Source: Clostridia bacterium (lineage in GTDB: Bacteria; Bacillota; Clostridia; Oscillospirales; Acutalibacteraceae). From it: a DNA stretch of 64,000 nucleotides. Below, piece after piece: positions 49,547-58,097 of this stretch. Numbering within the stretch: position 1 is the first letter of the stretch; every line of letters begins with the position of its first letter. The DNA lies in the NCBI GenBank assembly GCA_017623615.1, contig JAGAOT010000013.1, positions 1-64,000 of the forward strand. The letters run 5' to 3'. The position numbers and the translations under genes were made by a program. Below the pieces are notes generated by a model. That model did not search any database. It saw nothing but the letters and a program-made list of their open reading frames with translations, and was not told the origin of the DNA.

Positions 49547-50233
49547 ATGGCTCTTTTTGCAATCGGAGACACTCATCTTTCGCTTGCGACGGGTAAATCA
49601 ATGAACATTTTCGGCGGCTGGACGGATTATGAAAAGCGGCTCGAAAATAATTGGCGCAGGCTTGTCGGCGAGAATGACACGGTTGTTATTGCCGGCGATA
49701 TTTCCTGGTGCATGAATTTGGAGCAGGGACTTAAGGATTTTCGGTTTTTGGACTCTCTGCCCGGCAAAAAAATAATTCTTAAAGGTAATCACGACTATTG
49801 GTGGGCAACCAAGAAAAAAGCGGACGAATTTTTTGAAAAATATTCGCTCAATTCTTTAAACATACTTCACAACAATGCATATACGCACGGCGAATTTGCA
49901 ATTTGCGGCACGCGCGGCTGGTTTTTCGATGCCGAGAGCGATGCGGATAAAAAAGTTGTTTTGCGCGAAGCGGGCAGGCTCAAAGCCTCGATAGCCGCGG
50001 CAAAAGAAACGGGGCTTGAGCCCGTGGTTTTTCTTCATTATCCGCCGCTCAATCTCACTCAAAAATGCGACGAGATTTATAACGTGCTTGTTGAAGAAAA
50101 AATTACCCGTTGTTATTACGGTCACCTGCATTCGTATTCGCATGCGGGTGCATTCACGGGCGAGAGCGACGGAATCCGTTTTTCGCTCATTTCAAGCGAT
50201 TTTTTGGGCTTTTGCCCAGCTTTGGTCTATTAA
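49547..50233 (+). CDS. Calcineurin-type metallophosphoesterase
   Basis: A 228-residue cytosolic phosphoesterase. The start is the ATG at 49547 (MALFAIGDTHLSLATGKSMN), behind GGAAAGG; an ATG two codons upstream is possible. Metal-binding motifs are GDTH, AGDISW, LKGNHDYWW, LHYPPLN and YYGHLHSYSHAG, in the usual order for Ser/Thr-phosphatase-like hydrolases. The family (COG1768-like) lacks a known substrate; a nucleotide or phosphoprotein target is possible. It stands alone; tig follows after 137 bases with its own -10 element. Confidence 0.9.
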   Translation: MALFAIGDTHLSLATGKSMNIFGGWTDYEKRLENNWRRLVGENDTVVIAGDISWCMNLEQGLKDFRFLDSLPGKKIILKGNHDYWWATKKKADEFFEKYSLNSLNILHNNAYTHGEFAICGTRGWFFDAESDADKKVVLREAGRLKASIAAAKETGLEPVVFLHYPPLNLTQKCDEIYNVLVEEKITRCYYGHLHSYSHAGAFTGESDGIRFSLISSDFLGFCPALVY

Positions 50234-50331
50234 AATATGTCAATATTACCAAAAGAATGCGTAAAAATTTCGAAAAATTAACCAAACATAAGAAAATATA
50301 AATATATATAGAAATTTTCGGAAATGTTTGT

Positions 50332-50337
50332 TATAAT
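50332..50337 (+). promoter_or_regulatory. -10 element of tig
   Basis: TATAAT about 33 nt before the trigger factor start; no good -35 at the usual distance. Confidence 0.45.
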
Positions 50338-50370
50338 TTATGGGTTAAAAGAACTTATGGAGGAATTCAA

Positions 50371-51798
50371 ATGAGTTTAGTATCAGCAAACAAGACAGAA
50401 ACCAACACCTATGCAGTTGAAATCGCTATTGCGGCAGAGGATTTCAGAGCTGCTGTTCAGCAGGCTTATCTCAAGCAGAGAAAGTCAATCCAGATTCCCG
50501 GCTTCCGCAAGGGCAAGGCTCCCCTCATGATGATTGAGAAGCTCTACGGCAAAGAAGTTTTCTTTGAGGATGCTCTTGACATCGTTTTCCCCGAAGCTGT
50601 TCAGGCTGCATACGAAGAAGCAGGCATCGTTCCCGTTGACCAGCCCCGCGATTTTGACGTTAAGACCATGAGCAAGGAAGAGGGCGTTGTTATGTCCTTC
50701 AACGTAACAGTTAAGCCCGAAATCACTCTCAAGGCTTATAAGGGTCTCACCGCTGAAAAAGCAGACTCCAAGGTAACAAAGGAAGAAATCGACCACGAGA
50801 TTGAGCATATGCTCGACAGAGGCGCAAGAATCGTAAACGTTGATGACAGAGCTGCTAAAGACGGCGATATCACAGTTATCGACTTTGAAGGCTTTGTTGA
50901 CGGCGTTGCATTCGACGGCGGCAAGGCAGAAAAATATGAGCTCACAATCGGCTCAGGCTCATTCATCCCCGGTTTTGAGGAGCAGATTATCGGCCACTCA
51001 ATCGGCGAAGAGTTTGACGTTAACGTAACCTTCCCCGAAGCATACGCTCCCGAGCTTGCTTCAAAGGCTGCTGTTTTCAAGATTAAGCTTCATGAAATCA
51101 AGGTTAAGGAGCTTCCCGAGCTTGATGACGAATTTGCAAAGGACATGGGCGAATACGAAACAGTTGATGAGCTCAAGAAGGGCGTTGAGGAAGATATCCT
51201 CAAGAGAAAGCAGGACAGCGCACAGCACGCATTTGAAGACGCTGTTATCGACGCTCTCTGCCAGAATGTTGAGGGTGAAATCCCCGAATGCATGTATGAC
51301 AACAAGGCAAAAGAAAACGTTGACTCTTTCGCACAGAGAGTCGGCCAGCAGGGTATCGACCTTGACACATATCTTATGTATATGGGTATGGACAAGGCAA
51401 CCTTCGAGGGTCAGATGAGAGAGCGCGCAGTTGCCGATGTTAAGCTTGAGCTTGCAGTTGAAAAGATTGTTGAGCTTGAAAGCCTTAAGGCTTCCGACGA
51501 AGCTGTTGCAGACGAATACGCAAAGATGGCTGAAATGTATCAGCTTGACGTTGAAAAGATTAAGGAGCTTGTTCCCGAAGCAACTGTTGCGGCTGAACTT
51601 GCAAGACAGGATGCAATCAAGCTTGTTATAGATTCCGCAAAGGCAAAGAAGCCCGCAGCAAAGAGAGCAACCAAGAAGAAGGAAGCTGCTCCCGCAGAGG
51701 GCGAAGAGGCTGCTGAAGAAGCAAAGCCCGCAAAGAAGCCCGCAGCAAAGAAGACAACCAAAAAGGCAGCAGAAAAGAAAGAAGAAGCTGCTGAATAA
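50371..51798 (+). CDS. tig: Trigger factor
   Basis: Ribosome-bound chaperone and peptidyl-prolyl isomerase acting on emerging chains. The ribosome-binding loop is IPGFRKGKAPLMMIE at about residues 42-56, the FKBP-type domain spans about 155-245 (GDITVIDFEGFVDGVAFDGG), and the C-terminal arm domain runs to about 425. After that comes an extra Lys/Ala-rich tail of about 50 residues (for example AKKPAAKRATKKKE and KPAAKKTTKKAAEKK) that most trigger factors lack; it resembles histone-H1-like tails. GGAGG precedes the ATG. clpP and clpX follow, the classic tig-clpP-clpX order. Confidence 0.97.
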   Translation: MSLVSANKTETNTYAVEIAIAAEDFRAAVQQAYLKQRKSIQIPGFRKGKAPLMMIEKLYGKEVFFEDALDIVFPEAVQAAYEEAGIVPVDQPRDFDVKTMSKEEGVVMSFNVTVKPEITLKAYKGLTAEKADSKVTKEEIDHEIEHMLDRGARIVNVDDRAAKDGDITVIDFEGFVDGVAFDGGKAEKYELTIGSGSFIPGFEEQIIGHSIGEEFDVNVTFPEAYAPELASKAAVFKIKLHEIKVKELPELDDEFAKDMGEYETVDELKKGVEEDILKRKQDSAQHAFEDAVIDALCQNVEGEIPECMYDNKAKENVDSFAQRVGQQGIDLDTYLMYMGMDKATFEGQMRERAVADVKLELAVEKIVELESLKASDEAVADEYAKMAEMYQLDVEKIKELVPEATVAAELARQDAIKLVIDSAKAKKPAAKRATKKKEAAPAEGEEAAEEAKPAKKPAAKKTTKKAAEKKEEAAE

Positions 51799-51840
51799 TA
51801 TTGAGGAATTCTAACTATACTTAATTATGAGTTTATCGAG

Positions 51841-51865
51841 TAAACCGGTTTCAACAACCGGTTTA
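51841..51865 (+). terminator. Hairpin between tig and clpP
   Basis: TAAACCGGTT (51841-51850) and AACCGGTTTA (51856-51865) pair perfectly around TCAAC. The following TTCATT is only weakly T-rich, so it may act as an attenuator more than a full stop. Confidence 0.6.
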
Positions 51866-51897
51866 TTCATTAATTGCGGAGAAAGGATTGATTTTTT

Positions 51898-52479
51898 ATG
51901 GCATTGGTACCCTATGTTGTTGAACAAACAAACCGCGGAGAACGCTCCTACGACATTTTCTCCCGCCTTTTGAACGACAGAATTATCGTTCTCTCCGACG
52001 AGGTTAACGACACAACCGCAAGCATCGTTGTGGCGCAGCTTCTTTTCCTTGAGGGTCAGGACCCCGAAAAGGATATCCACCTTTATATCAACAGCCCCGG
52101 CGGCTCCGTTACCGCAGGCATGGCTATCTATGACACAATGCAGTATATCAAGTGCGATGTTTCAACCATCTGCATGGGCATGGCGGCTTCCATGGGTGCA
52201 TTCCTGCTTTCATCGGGCGCAAAGGGCAAAAGATTTGCTCTGCCCAACAGCGAAATCATGATTCACCAGCCTCTCGGCGGCGCAAGAGGTCAGGCAACCG
52301 AAATTAAGATTGTTGCGGACCACATTCTCAAAACAAGAGAAAAGCTCAACAGAATCCTTGCCGAAAATACCGGCCGCTCCATCGAGGAGATTGCAAGGGA
52401 TACGGAAAGAGACAATTATCTCACCGCGCAGGAGGCTATGGAATACGGCCTTGTTGATAAGGTAATCGAAAAGAGATAA
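51898..52479 (+). CDS. clpP: ATP-dependent Clp protease proteolytic subunit
   Basis: Serine peptidase that forms the 14-mer chamber degrading proteins delivered by ClpX or ClpC. The 193 residues include the catalytic triad Ser98 (GMAASMGAF), His123 ([10 protein letters not shown]) and Asp172 (ERDNYLTA). It starts [20 protein letters not shown] as typical for Firmicutes ClpP. It is followed after 27 bases by clpX with GGAGG, so the two are cotranscribed, and the upstream hairpin may tune read-through from tig. Confidence 0.98.
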   Translation: MALVPYVVEQTNRGERSYDIFSRLLNDRIIVLSDEVNDTTASIVVAQLLFLEGQDPEKDIHLYINSPGGSVTAGMAIYDTMQYIKCDVSTICMGMAASMGAFLLSSGAKGKRFALPNSEIMIHQPLGGARGQATEIKIVADHILKTREKLNRILAENTGRSIEEIARDTERDNYLTAQEAMEYGLVDKVIEKR

Positions 52480-52506
52480 AGGCAAATAATCCACAGGAGG
52501 CAAAAA

Positions 52507-53793
52507 ATGCCCAGAGATGACGAAAGACGGGTTTCATGCTCGTTTTGTTATAAAACGCAGGACCAGGTTGATAAGCTTATCGCGGGTCCCAATGTTTATA
52601 TCTGCAACGAATGCATTGAGCTTTGCTGCTCCATAATCGAATCCGAGCCCATTCACAAGCACGGTGCGCTTGATTCTTCAGCCCTGCCAAAGCCGCAGGA
52701 AATCAAGGCAAAGCTTGACGAATATGTTATAGGTCAGGATGCGGCGAAAATAGCATTGAGCGTTGCGGTTTATAACCACTACAAGAGAATAGAGAGCAAG
52801 GGCAGCACCGATGTTGAGATTCAAAAGAGCAACATTCTTTTGCTTGGTCCCACGGGTGTCGGCAAAACCATGCTTGCCCAGACTCTTGCAAAAATTCTTG
52901 ATGTTCCGTTTGCCATTGCCGATGCAACCACTTTAACCGAAGCGGGCTACGTCGGCGAGGATGTTGAAAACATTCTTTTAAGAATTATTCAGGCGGCGGA
53001 TTTTGACATCGAGCGTGCCGAGCGCGGCATTATCTATGTTGATGAAATTGACAAGATTGCCCGCAAGAGCGAAAACCCCTCAATCACCCGCGATGTCAGC
53101 GGCGAGGGCGTTCAGCAGGCGCTTCTTAAAATAATTGAGGGCACGGTTGCCAATGTTCCCCCGCAGGGCGGCAGAAAGCATCCCCAGCAGGAGTTCATTC
53201 AGATTGACACCTCAAACATTCTCTTTATCTGCGGCGGTGCGTTTGACGGAATTGAAAAGATTATCGAAAAACGCTCCGAAGGTTCAACCCTCGGCTTCGG
53301 CGCTCAAATCAAGAGCAAATCCGAGGCGGCAAAAGAGAATCTTATGGAAAAGGTTATTCAGCAGGATTTGGTCAAGTTCGGCATTATTCCCGAGCTTGTC
53401 GGCAGAATGCCCGTTGTAACAACCCTCAAAGAGCTTGATAAGGATGCGCTTGTCAAGATTCTCACAACCCCCAAGAACGCTATTGTCAAGCAGTATAAAG
53501 AGCTGTTCAAGCTCGATGATGTTGAGCTTGAATTTGACGACAGCGCGCTTGAAGCAATCGCGGAAAAGGCTCTTGAAAAGAAAACGGGAGCCAGAGGACT
53601 TCGCTCGATTATCGAAAGCGTGCTTATGCCCGTTATGTATGAGGTTCCGTCGGATTACACCGTGGAACGCGTTTGCATAACAGCCGCATGCGTTAATGAA
53701 GGCGCACAGCCGCTTATTGAGCGCGACCCTAACAGAAAAAAGGTTAAGGTCACTCCTCCGCCGAAGGTTACAAAGCCTAAAAATGCAGGATAA
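52507..53793 (+). CDS. clpX: ATP-dependent Clp protease ATP-binding subunit ClpX
   Basis: AAA+ unfoldase that feeds substrates to ClpP. The N-terminal zinc-binding domain uses Cys11, Cys14, Cys33 and Cys36. Walker A is [10 protein letters not shown] (about residue 115), Walker [11 protein letters not shown]; the pore loop GYVGEDVE and the IGF-type ClpP-docking loop (GFGAQIK) are present, with sensor 2 in [11 protein letters not shown]. The 428 residues match the family. GGAGG lies before the ATG. The gene ends at a strong terminator shared with the convergent HTH gene. Confidence 0.98.
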   Translation: MPRDDERRVSCSFCYKTQDQVDKLIAGPNVYICNECIELCCSIIESEPIHKHGALDSSALPKPQEIKAKLDEYVIGQDAAKIALSVAVYNHYKRIESKGSTDVEIQKSNILLLGPTGVGKTMLAQTLAKILDVPFAIADATTLTEAGYVGEDVENILLRIIQAADFDIERAERGIIYVDEIDKIARKSENPSITRDVSGEGVQQALLKIIEGTVANVPPQGGRKHPQQEFIQIDTSNILFICGGAFDGIEKIIEKRSEGSTLGFGAQIKSKSEAAKENLMEKVIQQDLVKFGIIPELVGRMPVVTTLKELDKDALVKILTTPKNAIVKQYKELFKLDDVELEFDDSALEAIAEKALEKKTGARGLRSIIESVLMPVMYEVPSDYTVERVCITAACVNEGAQPLIERDPNRKKVKVTPPPKVTKPKNAG

Positions 53794-53799
53794 AATGAT

Positions 53800-53829
53800 A
53801 AAGACCGACAGAAGAAACTGTCGGTCTTT
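53800..53829. terminator. Terminator after clpX
   Basis: AAAGACCGACAG (53800-53811) pairs perfectly with CTGTCGGTCTTT (53818-53829), followed by TTAATTATTTTTT. Confidence 0.82.
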
Positions 53830-53833
53830 TTAA

Positions 53834-54349
53834 TTATTTTTTAGACTTCTTTATTATAATAACCGCAATCGCAACGAGAACAACTGCGGCAACGCCCTGT
53901 ATAACTCTTGCCCATATATCTGCGGAAACATCGGCAACCATAATTGCGGTTGGTCCGTCTGCGCCGCCGATTATTGCGATTGAATTCGATTGCCTCCAAA
54001 ACGGATAAATGAAATATGCCAGAATGATGTTAAGCAATATTAAGAAAGCCGCAATTATCAAAACAACGGCAACGGCGGTCATAACCTTGCGTTTTTTAGA
54101 TTTTTTTCTGCATGCCGTGCATTTATCCTGCATTTCGCATTCTTCTTGTTTCGTGGTTTCTTCACCCAGCAGAGTGCCGACGGAAACGCCGAAAACCTCG
54201 GCAAGCTTAACAAGCATATCTGAATCAGGCACAGACAAATTCTGCTCCCATTTTGAAACTGTCTGTCTTACAACGTTGAGCCTTGCCGCAAGCTCTTCCT
54301 GCGACATGCCTTTTTCTTTTCGTAAATTTTTAATGTTATCACAAAGCAT
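53834..54349 (-). CDS. Membrane-anchored XRE-type regulator with GGADGPT motif
   Basis: A 171-residue protein. The start is the ATG at 54349, after GGGAGGC. An N-terminal helix-turn-helix (NIKNLRKEKGMSQEELAARL and NVVRQTVSKWEQNLSVPDSD, residues 4-65) is followed by a Cys-rich/Lys-rich linker (CEMQDKCTACRKKSKKRK), a membrane helix (residues about 90-115), an IGGADGPTAIMV motif around Asp131, and a second membrane helix (about 143-165). The GGADGPT motif occurs in the sodium-pump decarboxylase beta subunit and in small Firmicutes proteins (from memory). Such a fusion to a DNA-binding domain is uncommon and might couple membrane state to gene control. It has its own promoter; the MATE gene lies next upstream. 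Confidence 0.85.
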   Translation of the reverse strand: MLCDNIKNLRKEKGMSQEELAARLNVVRQTVSKWEQNLSVPDSDMLVKLAEVFGVSVGTLLGEETTKQEECEMQDKCTACRKKSKKRKVMTAVAVVLIIAAFLILLNIILAYFIYPFWRQSNSIAIIGGADGPTAIMVADVSADIWARVIQGVAAVVLVAIAVIIIKKSKK

Positions 54350-54371
54350 TTTTCTGCCTCCCAACATTAAA

Positions 54372-54400
54372 ATTATATAATAATATGTGGGTTAAAGCAA
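54372..54400 (-). promoter_or_regulatory. Promoter of the membrane-anchored XRE gene
   Basis: Minus-strand TTGCTT (54400-54395), 17-nt spacer, TATAAT (54377-54372), just after the MATE stop. Confidence 0.72.
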
Positions 54401-54416
54401 GCAACGGAAATTAACA

Positions 54417-55784
54417 TTACGCGCTTTTGTCCCTTGTAACTGTCTTAACCCAGTTAAAGCTGTTGACTTTAACCAAAGCAACCGCGCATTTGAGCACCTG
54501 GTCTGCCTTTAAGCACGCAAAGGTAACAACAACGGGGAATTTAAAAACGAACGCACTCAATGCGCTCAAGGGCAAAACAATAAGCCACATGAAAATAATA
54601 TCGTTTTTTAGCACAAACGAGGTTTCGCCGCCACCCGATACTATTCCGCAAAGTGCGGGTGCTTCATATGAGGTGCCGATTATGGTTACGCAAAGCACCC
54701 AAATAAATTGATTGGTTATTTCAAGAGTTTCGGGAGTTGCGTTGTAGAAATCGATGATAAGATTTTTGGTGAGCAGTAATATTCCGCTTGATACAACGCC
54801 TATCGCAAGAAAAATGAGCTGCAAATTTTTGCTTCTGCGCTTGATAATATCCATCGGCTTGTTTTCGCCTATCGTTTTGCCGATGAGCACGCATGCGGAA
54901 TTGCTTGAAGCATAGCAGATAACCGTTGCCACCTGGAAAATCGTTGTTGCAATGCTGTTTGCTGCTATCGCGCTTTCAATAAGTCTGCCGATAATTGCGC
55001 CCTGAATGCTCATTGCGATGCCCCATGAAACGCTGCTCATCATCAGCGGCAAACCCGTTTTAAAGTAGTCGCGTATCATCTGAGCATCAACCGCAAACAA
55101 ATCCTTGATGCGCATTTTGAGCTTTTTATCAATAAACAGAATATAAATAACCGTAACAACAAGTTCAATCAGCCTTGAAACAAGGGTTGCAACCGCCGCA
55201 CCGCGTATGCCCATTTCGGGAGCACCCATTTTTCCGTATATAAGAATGTAATTAAGGAAAATATTAACCGCGAATGACGAAAGTGAAACATAAAATCCAA
55301 TTTTAACCGTTTCAACGCTGCGGAGTATCGCGAGAAGTATTGTAGATAATGTATATATTAAATATGTATGCTTAATAACATCAAGATAAAGCACGGCTTG
55401 CTCGATAACCGCCTCTTTGTCGGTAAAAAGGCGGATAAGCATTTCGGGCGCAACGGCTGCAAAGACAAAAATCAGCCCTGAAAAGATGATTCCGAGCCAC
55501 ATTGCAACCGCAGAAACTTTATAAATCGGCTTTAAGTCCTTTTTGCCCCAATACTGCGAGGCGATAACCGTCATGCCCGATGATATGCCCGAAGCCGCCA
55601 TGTTGAGAAAAAACTGGATGTTGTTGCATATGCCCACGCCGCTCAATGCGGTTTCGCTGTATGCGCCCATCATAACCGAATCGGCAAGGTTAACGCCGAA
55701 AACAATAAGGTTTTGCAACGCCATTGTAAAGGTCATTGCAAAAAAAGCCTTGTAAAATGACTTGTCCGAAATTTTGTTTTCCAT
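54417..55784 (-). CDS. MATE-family efflux transporter
   Basis: Cation-antiport exporter of 455 residues with about twelve membrane helices. Two homologous halves are visible: the first with VNLADSVMMGAYSETALSGVGIC and IASQYWGKKDLKPIYKVSA, the second with MSIQGAIIGRLIESAIAANS and VLIGKTIGENKPMDI, the usual MATE motifs. GGAG precedes the ATG and the promoter TTGAAT-17-TATAAT lies at 55814-55842. Substrates of this group range from drugs to cell-wall precursors and cannot be told from sequence. The next downstream gene on the strand is the membrane-anchored XRE protein, which might control it. Confidence 0.93.
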   Translation of the reverse strand: MENKISDKSFYKAFFAMTFTMALQNLIVFGVNLADSVMMGAYSETALSGVGICNNIQFFLNMAASGISSGMTVIASQYWGKKDLKPIYKVSAVAMWLGIIFSGLIFVFAAVAPEMLIRLFTDKEAVIEQAVLYLDVIKHTYLIYTLSTILLAILRSVETVKIGFYVSLSSFAVNIFLNYILIYGKMGAPEMGIRGAAVATLVSRLIELVVTVIYILFIDKKLKMRIKDLFAVDAQMIRDYFKTGLPLMMSSVSWGIAMSIQGAIIGRLIESAIAANSIATTIFQVATVICYASSNSACVLIGKTIGENKPMDIIKRRSKNLQLIFLAIGVVSSGILLLTKNLIIDFYNATPETLEITNQFIWVLCVTIIGTSYEAPALCGIVSGGGETSFVLKNDIIFMWLIVLPLSALSAFVFKFPVVVTFACLKADQVLKCAVALVKVNSFNWVKTVTRDKSA

Positions 55785-55813
55785 TTTTAATTCTCCGTTT
55801 TCAAAGTGAATAT

Positions 55814-55842
55814 ATTATATCAGCCTGTATTTCAAAATTCAA
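55814..55842 (-). promoter_or_regulatory. Sigma-A-type promoter of the MATE gene
   Basis: Minus-strand TTGAAT (55842-55837), 17-nt spacer, TATAAT (55819-55814). Confidence 0.78.
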
Positions 55843-55940
55843 TAGAAGCGGCTGAAAATGCCGAATTAAAGATTTATTAGGCGAATCTTAATAAAATGCT
55901 AAGAAATTAATTCTAAATCAGAAAAAAGCGATATAAACAC

Positions 55941-55985
55941 AATGCTATAATTTGCAATAAGGTGGTAACAGACCGCCTTTTGGGG
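55941..55985 (+). promoter_or_regulatory. Extended -10 promoter and hairpin before the HAD gene
   Basis: TGCTATAAT (extended -10, 55943-55951) followed by a hairpin AAGGTGGT/ACCGCCTT (about 55959-55978, with one G-U) in the leader. Confidence 0.5.
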
Positions 55986-56011
55986 ACAAAAAAATTAAAG
56001 TGGGTGAAAAA

Positions 56012-56578
56012 ATGAACGTATACGATTTTGACAACACGATTTATAAAGGCGAATCAGGCGTGGACCTTTTCCTTTATTATCTGAAAAAAGACCCGAAGCT
56101 TCTTGCTATGTTTCCGACTGCCGTCAGCGCAATCGCAAAATACAAGTCAACAAAGATGACTCTTGACGATGTGCTCCACAAATATGCGGGAATTGTTGAA
56201 AATTATGCCAAAACAATCGAGGATATTGACAGCGATGTTGAAAAGTTTTGGGATAAAAACAGCAGCAAGATAAAGTCGTTTTATTTCAAGCAGAGAAAAG
56301 ATGACGATGTTATCCTTTCCGCATGCATTGATGTTGTTCTTGAGGAAATCTGCCGCCGCCTTAACATCAAAAACTATATCGGCAGCGAAACTGACCTTGA
56401 AAACTACAAGCTTGTCAATTTCTGTTATCGCGAAAATAAGGTTAAGGCTTTCAAAAAAAGATATCCCGATGCGGTTATTGAAAATTTCTATACGGATTCC
56501 TACAATGACCAGCCTATGATTGACCTTGCACAAAATGCATATCTTGTTAAAGGCGATAAGCTGATAAAAATTAAGTAA
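56012..56578 (+). CDS. HAD-family phosphatase, phosphoserine phosphatase-like
   Basis: A 188-residue HAD hydrolase. It starts MNVYDFDNTIYKGESGVDLF, with the nucleophile and acid in DFDNT, close to the SerB/IB subclass. The later lysine (ENKVKAFKKRYPD) and the C-terminal NFYTDSYNDQPMIDLA segment (DSxxD) complete the motif set. The start is the ATG at 56012 rather than the GTG at 56000, because GGTGA is better placed. The helical cap at residues 25-95 is of moderate size. Substrate unknown: phosphoserine, lipid phosphate and sugar phosphate are all possible. It has its own promoter and ends at a perfect 17-bp terminator. Confidence 0.88.
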   Translation: MNVYDFDNTIYKGESGVDLFLYYLKKDPKLLAMFPTAVSAIAKYKSTKMTLDDVLHKYAGIVENYAKTIEDIDSDVEKFWDKNSSKIKSFYFKQRKDDDVILSACIDVVLEEICRRLNIKNYIGSETDLENYKLVNFCYRENKVKAFKKRYPDAVIENFYTDSYNDQPMIDLAQNAYLVKGDKLIKIK

Positions 56579-56579
56579 T

Positions 56580-56618
56580 AATACCCCCGATTATTCACAA
56601 CGAATAATCGGGGGTATT
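56580..56618. terminator. Terminator between the HAD gene and trkH
   Basis: AATACCCCCGATTATTC and GAATAATCGGGGGTATT form a perfect 17-bp stem around ACAAC, shared by the convergent genes. Confidence 0.85.
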
Positions 56619-56631
56619 GATATTTAAAGGA

Positions 56632-58080
56632 TTATGAATATTTCCTTGACCATGCGTAGGGGGAGAAAAGCATCAGCATCGGGATAAGCTCAAGCCTGCC
56701 CGCAAGCATATCAAAGCTCAAAACAAGCTTGCTCAAAACCGAGAAATCAGCGAAATTGCCGTAAGGACCGACAGCGCCTAAGCCCGGGCCGATATTGCCT
56801 ATGCACGCTATAACTGAAGTGGCTGTTGTTGTAATATCGCGTCCGTCAATGGCGATAATAAGCATTGAAGCCGCCGCAACAAGCATATATGTTCCGAAAA
56901 ATACGGAAACGCTTTTAACAACGGGTTCATCTACCGTGTGTCTGTCCACCTTAACGGTTTCAACGCTTCGGGGGTTGATTGCTTTTTTGATGTCGCGCAG
57001 TCCGCTCTTAACAAGAATAATAAGGCGTGATATCTTGATTCCGCCGCCCGTTGAGCCTGCGCAAGCACCGGCAAACATAAGAAAAACAAGAATCAGCTTT
57101 GCGATAACGGGCCATGTATCAAAATTGACGGTTGAAAAGCCCGTTGTTGTTATTATTGAGGAAACCTGAAAAAATGCATGGCGGAAAGAATCGCCGACGG
57201 AGTATTTTGTGGTCATAAGGCTCAACGCAATAATTAAAACCGATGCGGTAACAATGCCCGCATACCATCTTAATTCCTCGCTTTTTAGAGCCTGCTTCCA
57301 TTGCTTTATGAAAATCATATAATAAAGGTTAAAGTTAACGCCGAAAATCAGCATGAACACAGCTATAACCATTTCCGCATAAATGCTGTTGTAGCCCTCG
57401 ATGCTGTTGTTGAGGATGGCAAATCCGCCCGTGCCCGCTGTTGCGAATGAAGTAACAATGCTGTCAAACAGCGGCATGCCGCCAGCAAGAAGAAAGATAA
57501 TTTCAATGGCGGTTAAAATGCAATAAATGCCGTAAAGTATTCTTGCCGAAGCGCGAAGCTTTGAAACAAGCTTGCCGACCGTCGGACCCGGCACCTCTGC
57601 TCTCATAACATGCATTGATGTGCTTTCGGTTTTGGGCATGATTGCAATAACAAAAACAAGAATGCCCATGCCGCCAATCCAATGAGTAAAGCTTCGCCAG
57701 AAAAGAAGGCTTTTGGGAAGCGATTCTATCTCGCGCAGGATTGTTGAGCCCGTTGTGGTAAAGCCCGAAACCGTTTCAAAAAAAGCATCAACGAAGTTTG
57801 GGATATATCCGCTGATAAAAAACGGAAGTGCGCCGAATAAAGACATTAAAATCCAGGTGAGCGCAACAATAACATAGCCGTCTTTTGCGTATATGGTGTT
57901 TTTCTTGGGCTTTTTTCGAACTGCCGTAAGACCCGCTGCGGTCAGTGCGGCGATGGTCAGCGCAAATGCTGTAAGAGTGCTTTCGCCGTAAATGATTGCC
58001 CCGATTGCCGGGAACACAAGCAGCGCCGCTTCAACAAGCAGAATTCTGCCGATGTTATAGAAAACCATTCTGTAGTTCAT
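56632..58080 (-). CDS. trkH: Potassium uptake protein TrkH/TrkG family
   Basis: Channel-like K+ transporter of 482 residues. The start is the ATG at 58080, five nucleotides after GGAGG; a TTG at 58101 is in frame. It has four repeats of the M1-P-M2 type: selectivity loops are visible in GFTTTGSTI, ATAGTGGFAI, ITTTGFSTVN and CIGNIGPGLG. The conserved MRAEVPGPTVGKLV between domains is a TrkH mark. It follows trkA by 17 bases, so both subunits are coupled. Ktr-type systems in Firmicutes are alike in plan; the larger size favours TrkH. Confidence 0.95.
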   Translation of the reverse strand: MNYRMVFYNIGRILLVEAALLVFPAIGAIIYGESTLTAFALTIAALTAAGLTAVRKKPKKNTIYAKDGYVIVALTWILMSLFGALPFFISGYIPNFVDAFFETVSGFTTTGSTILREIESLPKSLLFWRSFTHWIGGMGILVFVIAIMPKTESTSMHVMRAEVPGPTVGKLVSKLRASARILYGIYCILTAIEIIFLLAGGMPLFDSIVTSFATAGTGGFAILNNSIEGYNSIYAEMVIAVFMLIFGVNFNLYYMIFIKQWKQALKSEELRWYAGIVTASVLIIALSLMTTKYSVGDSFRHAFFQVSSIITTTGFSTVNFDTWPVIAKLILVFLMFAGACAGSTGGGIKISRLIILVKSGLRDIKKAINPRSVETVKVDRHTVDEPVVKSVSVFFGTYMLVAAASMLIIAIDGRDITTTATSVIACIGNIGPGLGAVGPYGNFADFSVLSKLVLSFDMLAGRLELIPMLMLFSPYAWSRKYS

Positions 58081-58097
58081 AATATCCTCCGCTGTTA

